The translations under genes were made by a program, and so were the position numbers. DNA of 64,000 bases, taken from Paenibacillus sp. KS-LC4 (GTDB taxonomy: Bacteria; Bacillota; Bacilli; Paenibacillales; Paenibacillaceae). This document shows, in pieces, positions 1 through 7,140 of this stretch. The DNA is taken from NCBI RefSeq assembly GCF_036894955.1, contig NZ_CP145905.1, forward strand, positions 2,374,501 through 2,438,500, in the 5' to 3' direction. A model generated the notes under the pieces. That model did no database searches, was not told the DNA's origin, and was given only the letters and a program-made list of their open reading frames with translations. Each line of letters opens with the position of its first letter. Position 1 is the first letter of the stretch.

Positions 1-1
1 G

Positions 2-295
2 CTTCATCCCGGCGATAAAATCGAATCGGTGCGCGAGCTTGCAGTGGAGCTGCAAATCAATCCTAATACGATCCAGCGTACTTTTCAGGAGCTGGAGCGT
101 GAAGGCATCGTCGAAACAAGGCGCGGACTTGGAAGATATGTAACGAGCGAGGAGGCGGCTATTGTGAGTATAAAGAAAGAAATGGCGGCTGATTTACTTG
201 GACGTTTCATTCAGGGGATGCGTGATTTGGGCTTTAAGCAGGAGGACATTGTAGCGATTGTTACGGAAGCGGTTAGCAAGGAAGAGCAGAAATAG
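2..295 (+). CDS. GntR-family regulator, YtrA type (5' end cut by window)
   Basis: This is the 3' part of a short GntR regulator. The frame is open from base 2 and 97 residues are visible. The text LHPGDKIESVRELAVELQIN followed by NPNTIQRTFQELEREGIVET is the typical winged-helix DNA-binding domain, and the short C-terminal helix pair with no ligand domain is typical of the YtrA subfamily. Members usually repress their own operon with a downstream ABC transporter, which is exactly the context here: the ATPase gene starts about 20 bases after the stop. The true start lies left of the window. The effector is unknown. Confidence 0.9.
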   Translation, partial: LHPGDKIESVRELAVELQINPNTIQRTFQELEREGIVETRRGLGRYVTSEEAAIVSIKKEMAADLLGRFIQGMRDLGFKQEDIVAIVTEAVSKEEQK

Positions 296-314
296 GCGGG
301 GGGAAAATAAAGTG

Positions 315-1013
315 ATGAAGAAGATTGTTGAACTGCAAGCCGTAACAAAAAACTTCGGATCGAGAAAAGCGCTGCATAATATTCATTTGAACCTAGAGGC
401 AGGCAAAATTATTGGTCTGCTTGGCAGTAATGGCAGCGGCAAGAGTACACTCATGAAGCTGGCTGCCGGACTTATTCAGCCAACCTCAGGAAGCGTTCGG
501 ATATGCGGAGAGCCGATTGGCATTGGGACGAAGGCGATTACGTCCTTTATGCCGGATCAGCCGGTAACCGAGTCGTGGATGCGGGTGAAGGATGCCCTTC
601 GTTTTTTCAGTGATTTTTATAAGGATTTCGATCAGGAGAAAGCGGGGAGCATGCTCGATTTTTTGAAGCTGGATCGCAATGATCGTATTAGCTCTTTATC
701 AAAGGGGATGAATGAGCGGCTGCAGCTCACGCTCGCGATGTCGCGTCAGGCTAAGCTTTATTTGCTCGATGAGCCGATAGGCGGCGTTGATCCCGTGGCC
801 CGGGGTAAAATTTTGGACGCTATCGTTAAGTTTTATAATGAAGACAGCTGTGTGCTCATCTCGACGCATTTAATTACAGATATCGAACGGGTTTTCGATG
901 AAGTCATTTTTATTCAGCACGGCGAAGTTTCACTGCGTCAGGACGTGGAGAGCATTCGCTCCAAGCATGGTAAAAGTGTAGATGAGCTATTCAGGGAGGT
1001 ATTTTCAGAATGA
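315..1013 (+). CDS. ABC transporter ATP-binding protein (YtrB-like)
   Basis: This 232-residue ATPase powers a small ABC transporter, presumably with the membrane protein encoded next. It has Walker A GSNGSGKST near residue 38, a signature motif LSKGM, Walker B LYLLDEP and the switch histidine in STHL. I chose ATG 315, just after a GGCGGGGGG ribosome site; GTG 312 directly in front is equally possible. The gene lies in an operon between a YtrA-type regulator and a permease. In characterised ytr operons such transporters respond to cell-envelope antibiotics, but the substrate here cannot be read from sequence. Confidence 0.9.
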   Translation: MKKIVELQAVTKNFGSRKALHNIHLNLEAGKIIGLLGSNGSGKSTLMKLAAGLIQPTSGSVRICGEPIGIGTKAITSFMPDQPVTESWMRVKDALRFFSDFYKDFDQEKAGSMLDFLKLDRNDRISSLSKGMNERLQLTLAMSRQAKLYLLDEPIGGVDPVARGKILDAIVKFYNEDSCVLISTHLITDIERVFDEVIFIQHGEVSLRQDVESIRSKHGKSVDELFREVFSE

Positions 1014-1753
1014 TAAACTTATTGAAATATGACTGGAAACGCAATGCGAATTTAATTATGGGCTCGGCGGCGGCGCTTATTATTTTGCAGGGAGCTCTCT
1101 CTTTTTTTAGTACAACTCGCAATTGGCAGCCTGCAATGTCGCTTACATTCATGTTCATGGGCTATTTATTCGTTGCCTTCATGCTGATCATATTTTCCTC
1201 AAAGACGTACTCTCACAACCTTAAATCGTACGGTCGCCGCTTATTGCCGCTGGCCACGTGGAAAACAATCGCTTCGCCGCTTCTGCTGCAATTCATATTA
1301 TCGGCTGCGCTGAGTGGACTCGTGCTGCTTCATATTTGGCTGTTTAAATGGCTTGCTCCAAGCTCCTTTTTGGATGCAATGGGTCCGCCTAACTTCGAGA
1401 CGGGTATCCTATTTTTTGTTTTAATATTTTGGACGCTCCTATTTTTGATGCTGATCGTCTATTTTTCGATTACAGTAGGGCATCTCTTTAATAAGAGGCT
1501 TTTTCCATGGGTAGCAATAGCCGCCTTCGTCCTGCTGCAATTTGTCATTGGCTATGTGGAGGAATTGTTGTTTAACGATAATTTATTCGGTACGATGACC
1601 GCAGATACTACCTCTTCAAGCTTGACCATCTTAATGTCTCCAACAGGCGATATTTCGATTGGAAACTGGGGCGTTATGTCGTTTGAAATCGTAATCGGAG
1701 CTATCCTTGTAAGCATCATGCTGTATTTGCTTGACAAAAAGCTGGATGCGTAG
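1010..1753 (+). CDS. ABC transporter membrane subunit
   Basis: This 247-residue integral membrane protein has about six hydrophobic segments (for example residues 17-35, 45-63, 90-110, 125-150, 160-178 and 222-242). Its start overlaps the stop of the ATPase gene in an ATGA, so the two are translationally coupled and probably form one transporter. No family beyond ABC-2-like permease is clear. A basic stretch after the second segment (SHNLKSYGRRLLPL) is typical of the cytoplasmic loop of such permeases. Confidence 0.75.
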   Translation: MINLLKYDWKRNANLIMGSAAALIILQGALSFFSTTRNWQPAMSLTFMFMGYLFVAFMLIIFSSKTYSHNLKSYGRRLLPLATWKTIASPLLLQFILSAALSGLVLLHIWLFKWLAPSSFLDAMGPPNFETGILFFVLIFWTLLFLMLIVYFSITVGHLFNKRLFPWVAIAAFVLLQFVIGYVEELLFNDNLFGTMTADTTSSSLTILMSPTGDISIGNWGVMSFEIVIGAILVSIMLYLLDKKLDA

Positions 1754-1786
1754 AGGAAGGTGCAGCGGAGACGTGATTGCCAAAGG

Positions 1787-1816
1787 TTGACAAACCTGCT
1801 ATTAGCGCGTGACAAT
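1787..1816 (+). promoter_or_regulatory. Candidate sigma-A promoter for araM
   Basis: A perfect -35 TTGACA (1787-1792) is followed after 18 bases by GACAAT (1811-1816). The start point would fall near 1823, upstream of ATG 1857 but downstream of GTG 1809. This supports the shorter araM reading. Confidence 0.55.
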
Positions 1817-1856
1817 GCTCGTATACAACTTCGAAGATAGAAGGGACAACGAACTC

Positions 1857-3035
1857 ATGACGCTAATGGAAAAATTCAAGCTGGCAGCCGCAGGCTATGA
1901 TGCCGCTGTCGTTCAGTCTATTGAAATTGAACCGCTGCTTATTGAGTGTGGTGCTGCTGCGCAGGTCGCACCTTATTTGCAAAGGAAGGACTATCGCCAC
2001 GTTTTAATCGTATCCGACAGCATCACGTACGAAATAATAGGAAAACAACTGGAGGCAGCAATTGCTGCAAGTGATATGGCCGTTAAGGCAACGCTGATCA
2101 AGCCTGACAAGCAGGGAGATGTCATTGCGGACGAAGTATCCATTGTTCAGCTGTTGCTTGATATTCAGCATTATGCTGCGGAAGTGGTCATTGCGGCTGG
2201 CTCTGGAACGCTTCACGATATTACGCGTTATGCTGCTTTTACGGCGGGGATTCCGTTTGTATCAGTCCCGACCGCTCCTTCCGTAGACGGCTTTAATTCC
2301 AAGGGAGCTCCAATTATAATTCGTGGTGAGAAGATTACGATCGCCGCGATTGGCCCGGACGCGATTTTCGCTGATCTCGATGTGCTGATGGAGGCTCCTG
2401 TCGCGATGGTCGCCGCAGGCTTTGGCGATATGCTCGGCAAATATACGTCCTTGTTCGATTGGTCTTACGGCTCGCTCGCGGGCGGGGAAGCTTATTCGGA
2501 TATCGTGGCGACGATTACTCGTGACGCTTTAATGCAGTGTGTAGAAAATGTAGAGCTGATTGCATCACGCAGCGAAGAGGGCATTCGCGTGCTGATTAGC
2601 GCTTTGATCGAATCGGGTCTTGCGATGCTGCTGTTCGGGCAGTCCCATTCAGCCTCTGGCGCGGAGCATCATTTGTCCCACTATTGGGAAATGGAATATA
2701 TTCGCCTCGGCAACCGTCAACTGCTGCATGGAGCGAAGGTTGGCGTCGCATGTGCAGAAATTTCTAGACTGTATCATCGCTTGGCGGCTGAGCAGGCGCC
2801 AGCCATTAGCGGGACGGAGCATGCGGAGCGTATCAGCCAGCTGATCGCGGAAATTCCGAATGAGGAGACGATTCGCGGCTGGCTTAGTCTGGTTGGTGGG
2901 CCGTCCACAACAGCTGAGCTCGGTGTGAGCGATGAGCTGCTGGCTCGCAGCTTGAGTCAGGCGCATCTGGTGCGGCCAAATCGTTATACGCTGCTGAGAG
3001 CGTATAACGAAGGGGCGGAAAGTAATATTCGATAG
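1857..3035 (+). CDS. araM: sn-glycerol-1-phosphate dehydrogenase, AraM/EgsA family
   Basis: The protein (392 residues) reduces dihydroxyacetone phosphate to sn-glycerol-1-phosphate with NAD(P)H. In Bacillus relatives this supplies PcrB-type prenyl-glycerol lipids of archaeal-like stereochemistry. Family hallmarks are AAGSGTLHDITRYAA (nucleotide site), SVPTAPSVDGF, the metal aspartate in GFGDMLGKYTS and the histidines in SASGAEHHLSHYWEM. ATG 1857 gives the family length and follows AGAAGGG at 1839-1844; GTG 1809 in the same frame lies inside the likely promoter. The gene stands alone: an ABC operon is upstream and a CRISPR leader begins 22 bases downstream. Confidence 0.93.
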   Translation: MTLMEKFKLAAAGYDAAVVQSIEIEPLLIECGAAAQVAPYLQRKDYRHVLIVSDSITYEIIGKQLEAAIAASDMAVKATLIKPDKQGDVIADEVSIVQLLLDIQHYAAEVVIAAGSGTLHDITRYAAFTAGIPFVSVPTAPSVDGFNSKGAPIIIRGEKITIAAIGPDAIFADLDVLMEAPVAMVAAGFGDMLGKYTSLFDWSYGSLAGGEAYSDIVATITRDALMQCVENVELIASRSEEGIRVLISALIESGLAMLLFGQSHSASGAEHHLSHYWEMEYIRLGNRQLLHGAKVGVACAEISRLYHRLAAEQAPAISGTEHAERISQLIAEIPNEETIRGWLSLVGGPSTTAELGVSDELLARSLSQAHLVRPNRYTLLRAYNEGAESNIR

Positions 3036-3057
3036 ATAGCGGATGGAGTGACGTCGT

Positions 3058-3239
3058 GGTGCGAATGTGAAGCTCCCATAAAAACCCTAGGGGATTCGCA
3101 CCTCAGAAATTGTAGAAATTTGTCGAATTTGAGTTGCTTCAAAAAAAGTCAAGGCTTGATCCAGATTTTTTTAGTCTTAAATTTATTGAAAAATGGGGTG
3201 ATTGATGCCATGATGGGATCAATCACTTGTATTTTCGCT
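3058..3239 (+). promoter_or_regulatory. CRISPR leader with inverted repeat
   Basis: This AT-rich stretch precedes the first CRISPR repeat. It opens with GGTGCGAAT (3058-3066) and its exact inverse ATTCGCACC (3094-3102) enclosing a 27-base loop. From memory, similar TTCGCACC hairpins sit just after cas2 at the head of type I-C arrays. The array polarity (degenerate repeat at the far end) agrees with a leader on this side. No cas2 remnant is visible: araM ends at 3035. Confidence 0.65.
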
Positions 3240-3614
3240 GTCGCACTCCGTATGGAGTGCGTGGATTGAAACCCCTCTATAGGGGGTTACGCCGTCTTTT
3301 TCACTTCAAGTCGCACTCCGTATGGAGTGCGTGGATTGAAACGTCTTAATGTTGCATTAGGCGTTGCCAGCCATGTGGTCGCACTCCGTATGGAGTGCGT
3401 GGATTGAAACCGTCCCCTTTGTATGCCGTTATCGTTGGTGCAATAGTCGCACTCCGTATGGAGTGCGTGGATTGAAACATCGTCTGTACCGACGTCAACC
3501 GGCTCAGGCACCGTCGCACTCCGTATGGAGTGCGTGGATTGAAACATTTGGCTGAACAATCGTGTCGTCAGCGCCCGGCTGGTCGCACTCCGTACGCAGT
3601 GCGTGAATTTCAAC
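3240..3614 (+). CRISPR. CRISPR array, type I-C-like repeats, 6 repeats / 5 spacers
   Basis: Five identical 33-base repeats (GTCGCACTCC...GTGGATTGAAAC) start at 3240, 3310, 3378, 3446 and 3513. A sixth at 3582-3614 has five changes. Spacers are 37, 35, 35, 34 and 36 bases and unrelated to one another by eye. Each repeat holds a GCACTCC/GGAGTGC stem with loop GTAT and ends in ATTGAAAC, matching the type I-C repeat class processed by Cas5. The decayed last repeat marks the trailer end, so transcription should run on the + strand. No cas gene is present anywhere in the window. Confidence 0.97.
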
Positions 3615-3718
3615 CGAAACGACATAGTAATAGGAAAGCGTCTCGGAATTTTCGCACTATTACACTGATAGGCAGCATGAGGGTGTGTGCAGACGATAAA
3701 AGAAATATTGGCAGTTTG

Positions 3719-3900
3719 GCGGACTCAGAAACCGCTATTTCAATGGAAACGGGTTATCTGAGAATCCTGCGGACTTAGGAGCAGCTATTGCTTCGCTGAA
3801 CGTCATTTTGAGGCGATTATGAGGGTAATAGCGGATTTCCTGTCCGCTTAAGGGCTGAAATCGTATAAAAAGCCATAATAGCGGAAGCTCAGTCCTCTTA
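3719..3900. repeat. Cluster of four ~21-base modules in direct and inverted orientation
   Basis: The module GCGGAC-(8 bases)-CGCTATT occurs directly at 3719-3740 and, as GCGGACTTAGGAGCAGCTAT, at 3769-3790. It occurs inverted at 3827-3847 (AATAGCGGATTTCCTGTCCG) and, diverged, at 3877-3900. Direct and inverted copies could pair into long hairpins. The function is unknown; it resembles a dispersed intergenic repeat. Confidence 0.6.
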
Positions 3901-4114
3901 AAAAGGAAAAGTTTCCCATATGCCTCGTCAACGGCATAATCGCCTCCTTCAGTCTCCAAATTCGACTGCATAGCACGGGGTTGGCTTCAATCAAAGCCTT
4001 GATGCAATGTGGAGCAGGACAACTTGGTTTTGCAAGCTGGTCGTTGACCCAAAACCCCATTCGATTTAGAGAACAATCATTCTAATTTAAACAAACTAAA
4101 TTAAACAAAAATAA

Positions 4115-4150
4115 GACCGCCAATAGCTACGGGCGGTCAAGCATTTTTCT
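4115..4150 (-). terminator. Rho-independent terminator, possibly bidirectional
   Basis: A GACCGCC/GGCGGTC stem (4115-4121 with 4132-4138) has a 10-base loop. Read on the minus strand it is followed by TTATTTTTGTTT, suiting the gene at 4238-4606. On the + strand a shorter T run follows (ATTTTT). Confidence 0.75.
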
Positions 4151-4237
4151 AACCATTTGTATCTTCACCTCTAGCGCACCAACTCTAAGCCTCGTTAAAC
4201 CCTACATATCTATACATATCCGAGCATATCCAGGCAC

Positions 4238-4606
4238 TCACTTTATAACCATCAGCAACAAATGAATCGCCGCAATGATCCCCATTGGATAAATAAAGGC
4301 TCGCGAGAACGTATTTTTGAAGCCATTGCGGGGATGCTTTTCAAAAAAGAGATGCAAGATAGCATGGACGATAAAAAATAAATCCAGCACCCAAAACGTA
4401 ACCGTCTGATAATCGCTGAACAGCAGGGCGAGTATAATCGTATACATCGGCAGATGAATGAAGGTGAACACCTTATAAGCCTTCGCATCGTCCATATCCT
4501 TAAGGAAGATAAACAATCGCCATTCCGAATGGCGGATCGCATCCATTTCGTGAAGCAGAAACAACGATAGATTGAACAAAAATAGCACAAGCAAAAAATC
4601 GGGCAT
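4238..4606 (-). CDS. Small membrane protein, DUF6713-like
   Basis: This 122-residue protein has four predicted membrane helices (about residues 3-19, 47-65, 71-88 and 103-121). The motif LHEMDAIRHSEWRLF after the first helix and FTFIHLPMY before the second recall the family annotated as DUF6713; that name is from memory. The minus-strand ribosome site GTAGGAGG sits 8 bases before ATG. It is a single-gene unit closed by a terminator on its left. No function is known. Confidence 0.75.
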   Translation of the reverse strand: MPDFLLVLFLFNLSLFLLHEMDAIRHSEWRLFIFLKDMDDAKAYKVFTFIHLPMYTIILALLFSDYQTVTFWVLDLFFIVHAILHLFFEKHPRNGFKNTFSRAFIYPMGIIAAIHLLLMVIK

Positions 4607-4902
4607 AAGTGGCCTCCTACAATTTTATAACAGCACGGCAGTTTATGTATTACATTTATATGCTCAAATATACTCGAAAAAAATATAAGCCGCTTTCTCT
4701 ATACGTGTAAATGACGATATAGTAACAAAATAACTATTTTGAGGTATGGCCAATAAATGTCCAAGCTCCTAATCTCATAAATAGGCAGACAGTACTATGC
4801 CAATCGGCGCACATATTTTCTCAGAGGCTTGACGCTTTCCGCGCTCCGCTATATGGTTAGAGCAGAGCATGATAGAGCATATAGAGAGAAGAGGGCTGCG
4901 GC

Positions 4903-6309
4903 GTGTTATTTGTCCTAATTGCCTTATGGGGAATTGCTTTAATTTTGATGCTGTCCGACCCACGTTCGGTTGTAAGCAGGCGGCTTAGCGGGGTACCTTT
5001 TACGGGTGGAGCCGGGGCGATGTCTGTCGTGCTGGATGAGCGAATTATTCCTTTTGTAAGTCATCATTATATGAATGAAACGGCTGACCAGCTGTTGTAC
5101 ATGCTGCAAGCATTTTGCTCGCTGCTATCCTACTACGGCTTGCCGTACACCTTCCTGCTGTTTGCCCTGGCGTATCGTCCAATTGAACGGTTGCAGCCGT
5201 ATGAGCGTGTATTGCCGCTGCTGCTGTTTATTCCGATTGCGGCCTGTCTGCTGTTTACACCGGGCTATACAGAAACGTATCCGATTACATTTACAGTTGT
5301 TGTATGGTGGGCTGTGCCTTATGTGGCGGTCGGAGCGGTGAATATTTTATTGAAAAATCCGGGTTATTTGGCTCAGGCGAGACGCCACTGGATCGTATGC
5401 ACATCGGTGCTGACTCCGGTGCTGTTTAGCGCAACGATGAATTATGTACTGCCAAGCCTTGGCTTCCTGCGGATGTGGGTGTACAATACCTGGTTTGTCG
5501 GCATAGGGGCGCTGGTTTTTGTTATAGGTCTGTTTACCTACGGATTTCTGGGGGTACGTGTATTTATCGACCGTCGCCGTCTGGATTCGACATTGCGAGC
5601 GGTTACATCAGGTACGGCTATTCTCAATCATGCAATTAAAAATGACGTCGGAAAAATGCGGCTCTTCGGCGAGAAGATGCGCGCCTATGCGGTATCCACG
5701 AACCAGGAGGAACTGCTTGCCGATGCGGAGACGATGCTGCGGACGACACGGCATATTCAGGAAATGATTGGCCGTGTTCATCATGGCACCGAGGATTTGG
5801 CGCTGAAGCCTACGCAGGAAGAGCTTGGGGAGCTGCTGCTCATGACGCTTGAGCCTTACAAGCTGATTGCCGAAGGCGTTCATTTTACAAGCAGCCTGCC
5901 TGATGGCTGGAGCTGTATGATTGACCGCGCGCAGGTTACAGAAGCTCTCGGCAACGTGATCTCGAACGCCATTGAAGCGATGGATGGCAAAGGCGCGCTG
6001 AGCCTTACAATGAAAGAGACGAAACGCGATATTATGATAGAGGTACGCGATACGGGGCCGGGTATGGATCGTACGCAGACGGCCAAAGCGTTCGAGCCCT
6101 TTTATACGACCAAGCGCGGGGGCAATACGAATTTCGGCCTTGGCCTGCCGTATGCGTATCATGTGATGCGCAAGCATGGCGGCTCTCTGCATATTCAGAG
6201 CAGGCTTGGAGCAGGGACTCTCGTATCAATGATATTTAAGAAAAAGGCGATTCAGGCGCGGCACGTATCGGAGCTCAACCCCGCATCCGGGCACAAAGAG
6301 TCAGAGTGA
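4903..6309 (+). CDS. Membrane sensor histidine kinase
   Basis: This 468-residue kinase senses an unknown signal through an N-terminal half of about six membrane helices (roughly residues 1-225). It then phosphorylates the response regulator encoded next. The phospho-acceptor histidine is about residue 243 in AILNHAIKNDVGK. The ATPase part shows the N box (EALGNVISNAIEAM), G1 (VRDTGPGM), F box (FEPFYTTK) and G2 (GLGLPYAYHVMRKHGG). The GTG start is preceded by AGAAGAGGG. The unusual H-box and the helical bundle sensor without an extracellular domain suggest an intramembrane or membrane-state signal, which is inference. Confidence 0.9.
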   Translation: MLFVLIALWGIALILMLSDPRSVVSRRLSGVPFTGGAGAMSVVLDERIIPFVSHHYMNETADQLLYMLQAFCSLLSYYGLPYTFLLFALAYRPIERLQPYERVLPLLLFIPIAACLLFTPGYTETYPITFTVVVWWAVPYVAVGAVNILLKNPGYLAQARRHWIVCTSVLTPVLFSATMNYVLPSLGFLRMWVYNTWFVGIGALVFVIGLFTYGFLGVRVFIDRRRLDSTLRAVTSGTAILNHAIKNDVGKMRLFGEKMRAYAVSTNQEELLADAETMLRTTRHIQEMIGRVHHGTEDLALKPTQEELGELLLMTLEPYKLIAEGVHFTSSLPDGWSCMIDRAQVTEALGNVISNAIEAMDGKGALSLTMKETKRDIMIEVRDTGPGMDRTQTAKAFEPFYTTKRGGNTNFGLGLPYAYHVMRKHGGSLHIQSRLGAGTLVSMIFKKKAIQARHVSELNPASGHKESE

Positions 6310-6362
6310 TAAATAGAAAAAGAAATAGACAGAGATAAGGCTGAGAGAAGGGGAACATGCCG

Positions 6363-7055
6363 ATGGAAAACATACAAGTGTGGATTGTGGAGGACGACAA
6401 GGATTGGCTGCGTGGGCTCAAAGCTTTTCTAGCGGCCCAGCCGAACATTGAAGTTGTATTCACTTCGGATAATCCGCAGGAGGTACGGGAGGCGCTCGCG
6501 GGCGAGCGCAAGGCGCCGGATGTCGTGCTCATGGATATTATGCTCGGTGATGAGCCAGCTGGCATTGAGCTGGCGGAGGCGACGGCGATGTCGACGGGAG
6601 CAAGGGTCATTATGCTGACGTCAATGGAGGAGAAGGAGCTGATTTTGCAGGCTTTTCAGGTGGGGGCGATCGACTACCAGATCAAATCCGACTTTGAATC
6701 GCTGCCTGCGGCAATCGCGGCGGCGGCAAAGCGCCAGTCTCCGATCAGTGCGGCGGCGGCGGCGCAAATGCGTGAGGAGTTTCGCAGACTGAAGCAGCTG
6801 GAGCGGGATTTTGAGGTGAAGAAGGTGCGCGATCTGATTACGCCTGCGGAGCTGCAATTGCTGGAGCTGGTCGATCAAGGCTATTCGCAGTCGCAGATGG
6901 CGGATAAGCTGTTCGTTTCCATTCGAACGGTCAAAAACCATATTAACCACATCCTCAAGAAGCTGCAGCTGGGCGGCTCGAAGGAGGCTGCGCAGCAGGT
7001 GAAAGCGCTTGGGCTATTAGAAAAAGATAATAAGGATGAAAATGGTACCACGTAA
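6363..7055 (+). CDS. Response regulator, NarL/LuxR-type
   Basis: This 230-residue partner of the upstream kinase has a receiver domain with acidic pocket VEDD, phospho-aspartate D58 in VVLMDIM, and lysine in YQIKSDF. It is followed by a LuxR-type helix-turn-helix (QGYSQSQMADKLFVSIRTVK then NHINHILKKL). ATG 6363 lies 9 bases after AGAAGGGG; ATG 6357 is an in-frame alternative too close to that site. A terminator overlaps its stop codon. Its targets are unknown, but the DUF2339 gene immediately downstream is a reasonable candidate. Confidence 0.9.
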   Translation: MENIQVWIVEDDKDWLRGLKAFLAAQPNIEVVFTSDNPQEVREALAGERKAPDVVLMDIMLGDEPAGIELAEATAMSTGARVIMLTSMEEKELILQAFQVGAIDYQIKSDFESLPAAIAAAAKRQSPISAAAAAQMREEFRRLKQLERDFEVKKVRDLITPAELQLLELVDQGYSQSQMADKLFVSIRTVKNHINHILKKLQLGGSKEAAQQVKALGLLEKDNKDENGTT

Positions 7056-7074
7056 AGTTGGTACTATTTTTTTT
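7044..7074 (+). terminator. Terminator overlapping the response regulator stop
   Basis: The stem GTACCA/TGGTAC (7045-7050 with 7059-7064) is followed by eight T (7067-7074). The stop codon 7053-7055 lies in the loop. Confidence 0.75.
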
Positions 7075-7140
7075 GCCCTATTTTTCTAAAATAGAGCTAA
7101 GACCAAGTCACAAAAATGCAGTTAAACGGAGGTATAACCA

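Larger units (their letters stand above)
3615..4237. other. Gene-free stretch after the CRISPR array
   Basis: No convincing gene is seen in these 623 bases. Short open frames on both strands lack ribosome sites and recognisable domains. The stretch holds four related inverted/direct modules (3719-3900), a small inverted repeat GGTTTTG/CAAAACC (4026-4056) and a terminator hairpin (4115-4138). It looks like decayed or repeat-derived spacer DNA. Confidence 0.7.

Noticed and set aside
3287-3625. Open frames across the CRISPR array on both strands (products with repeated TPYGVRG or HSVWSAWIET motifs)
   Set aside because: They are translations of the 33-base repeats, a common mis-annotation. No ribosome site is present and the repeats explain them fully.
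3735-4060. Overlapping minus-strand open frames of 70-78 codons after the CRISPR array
   Set aside because: No ribosome site, no recognisable domain, and they cover inverted repeat modules. I see no transposase motif.
4829-4857. Possible promoter TTGACG...TATGGT before the histidine kinase
   Set aside because: The -10 matches poorly at 17-base spacing and the better hexamer TATATG is at only 15; not secure enough to list.
5608-6192. 194-codon minus-strand frame opposite the histidine kinase
   Set aside because: It is the reverse shadow of a well supported kinase domain with no ribosome site or domain of its own.
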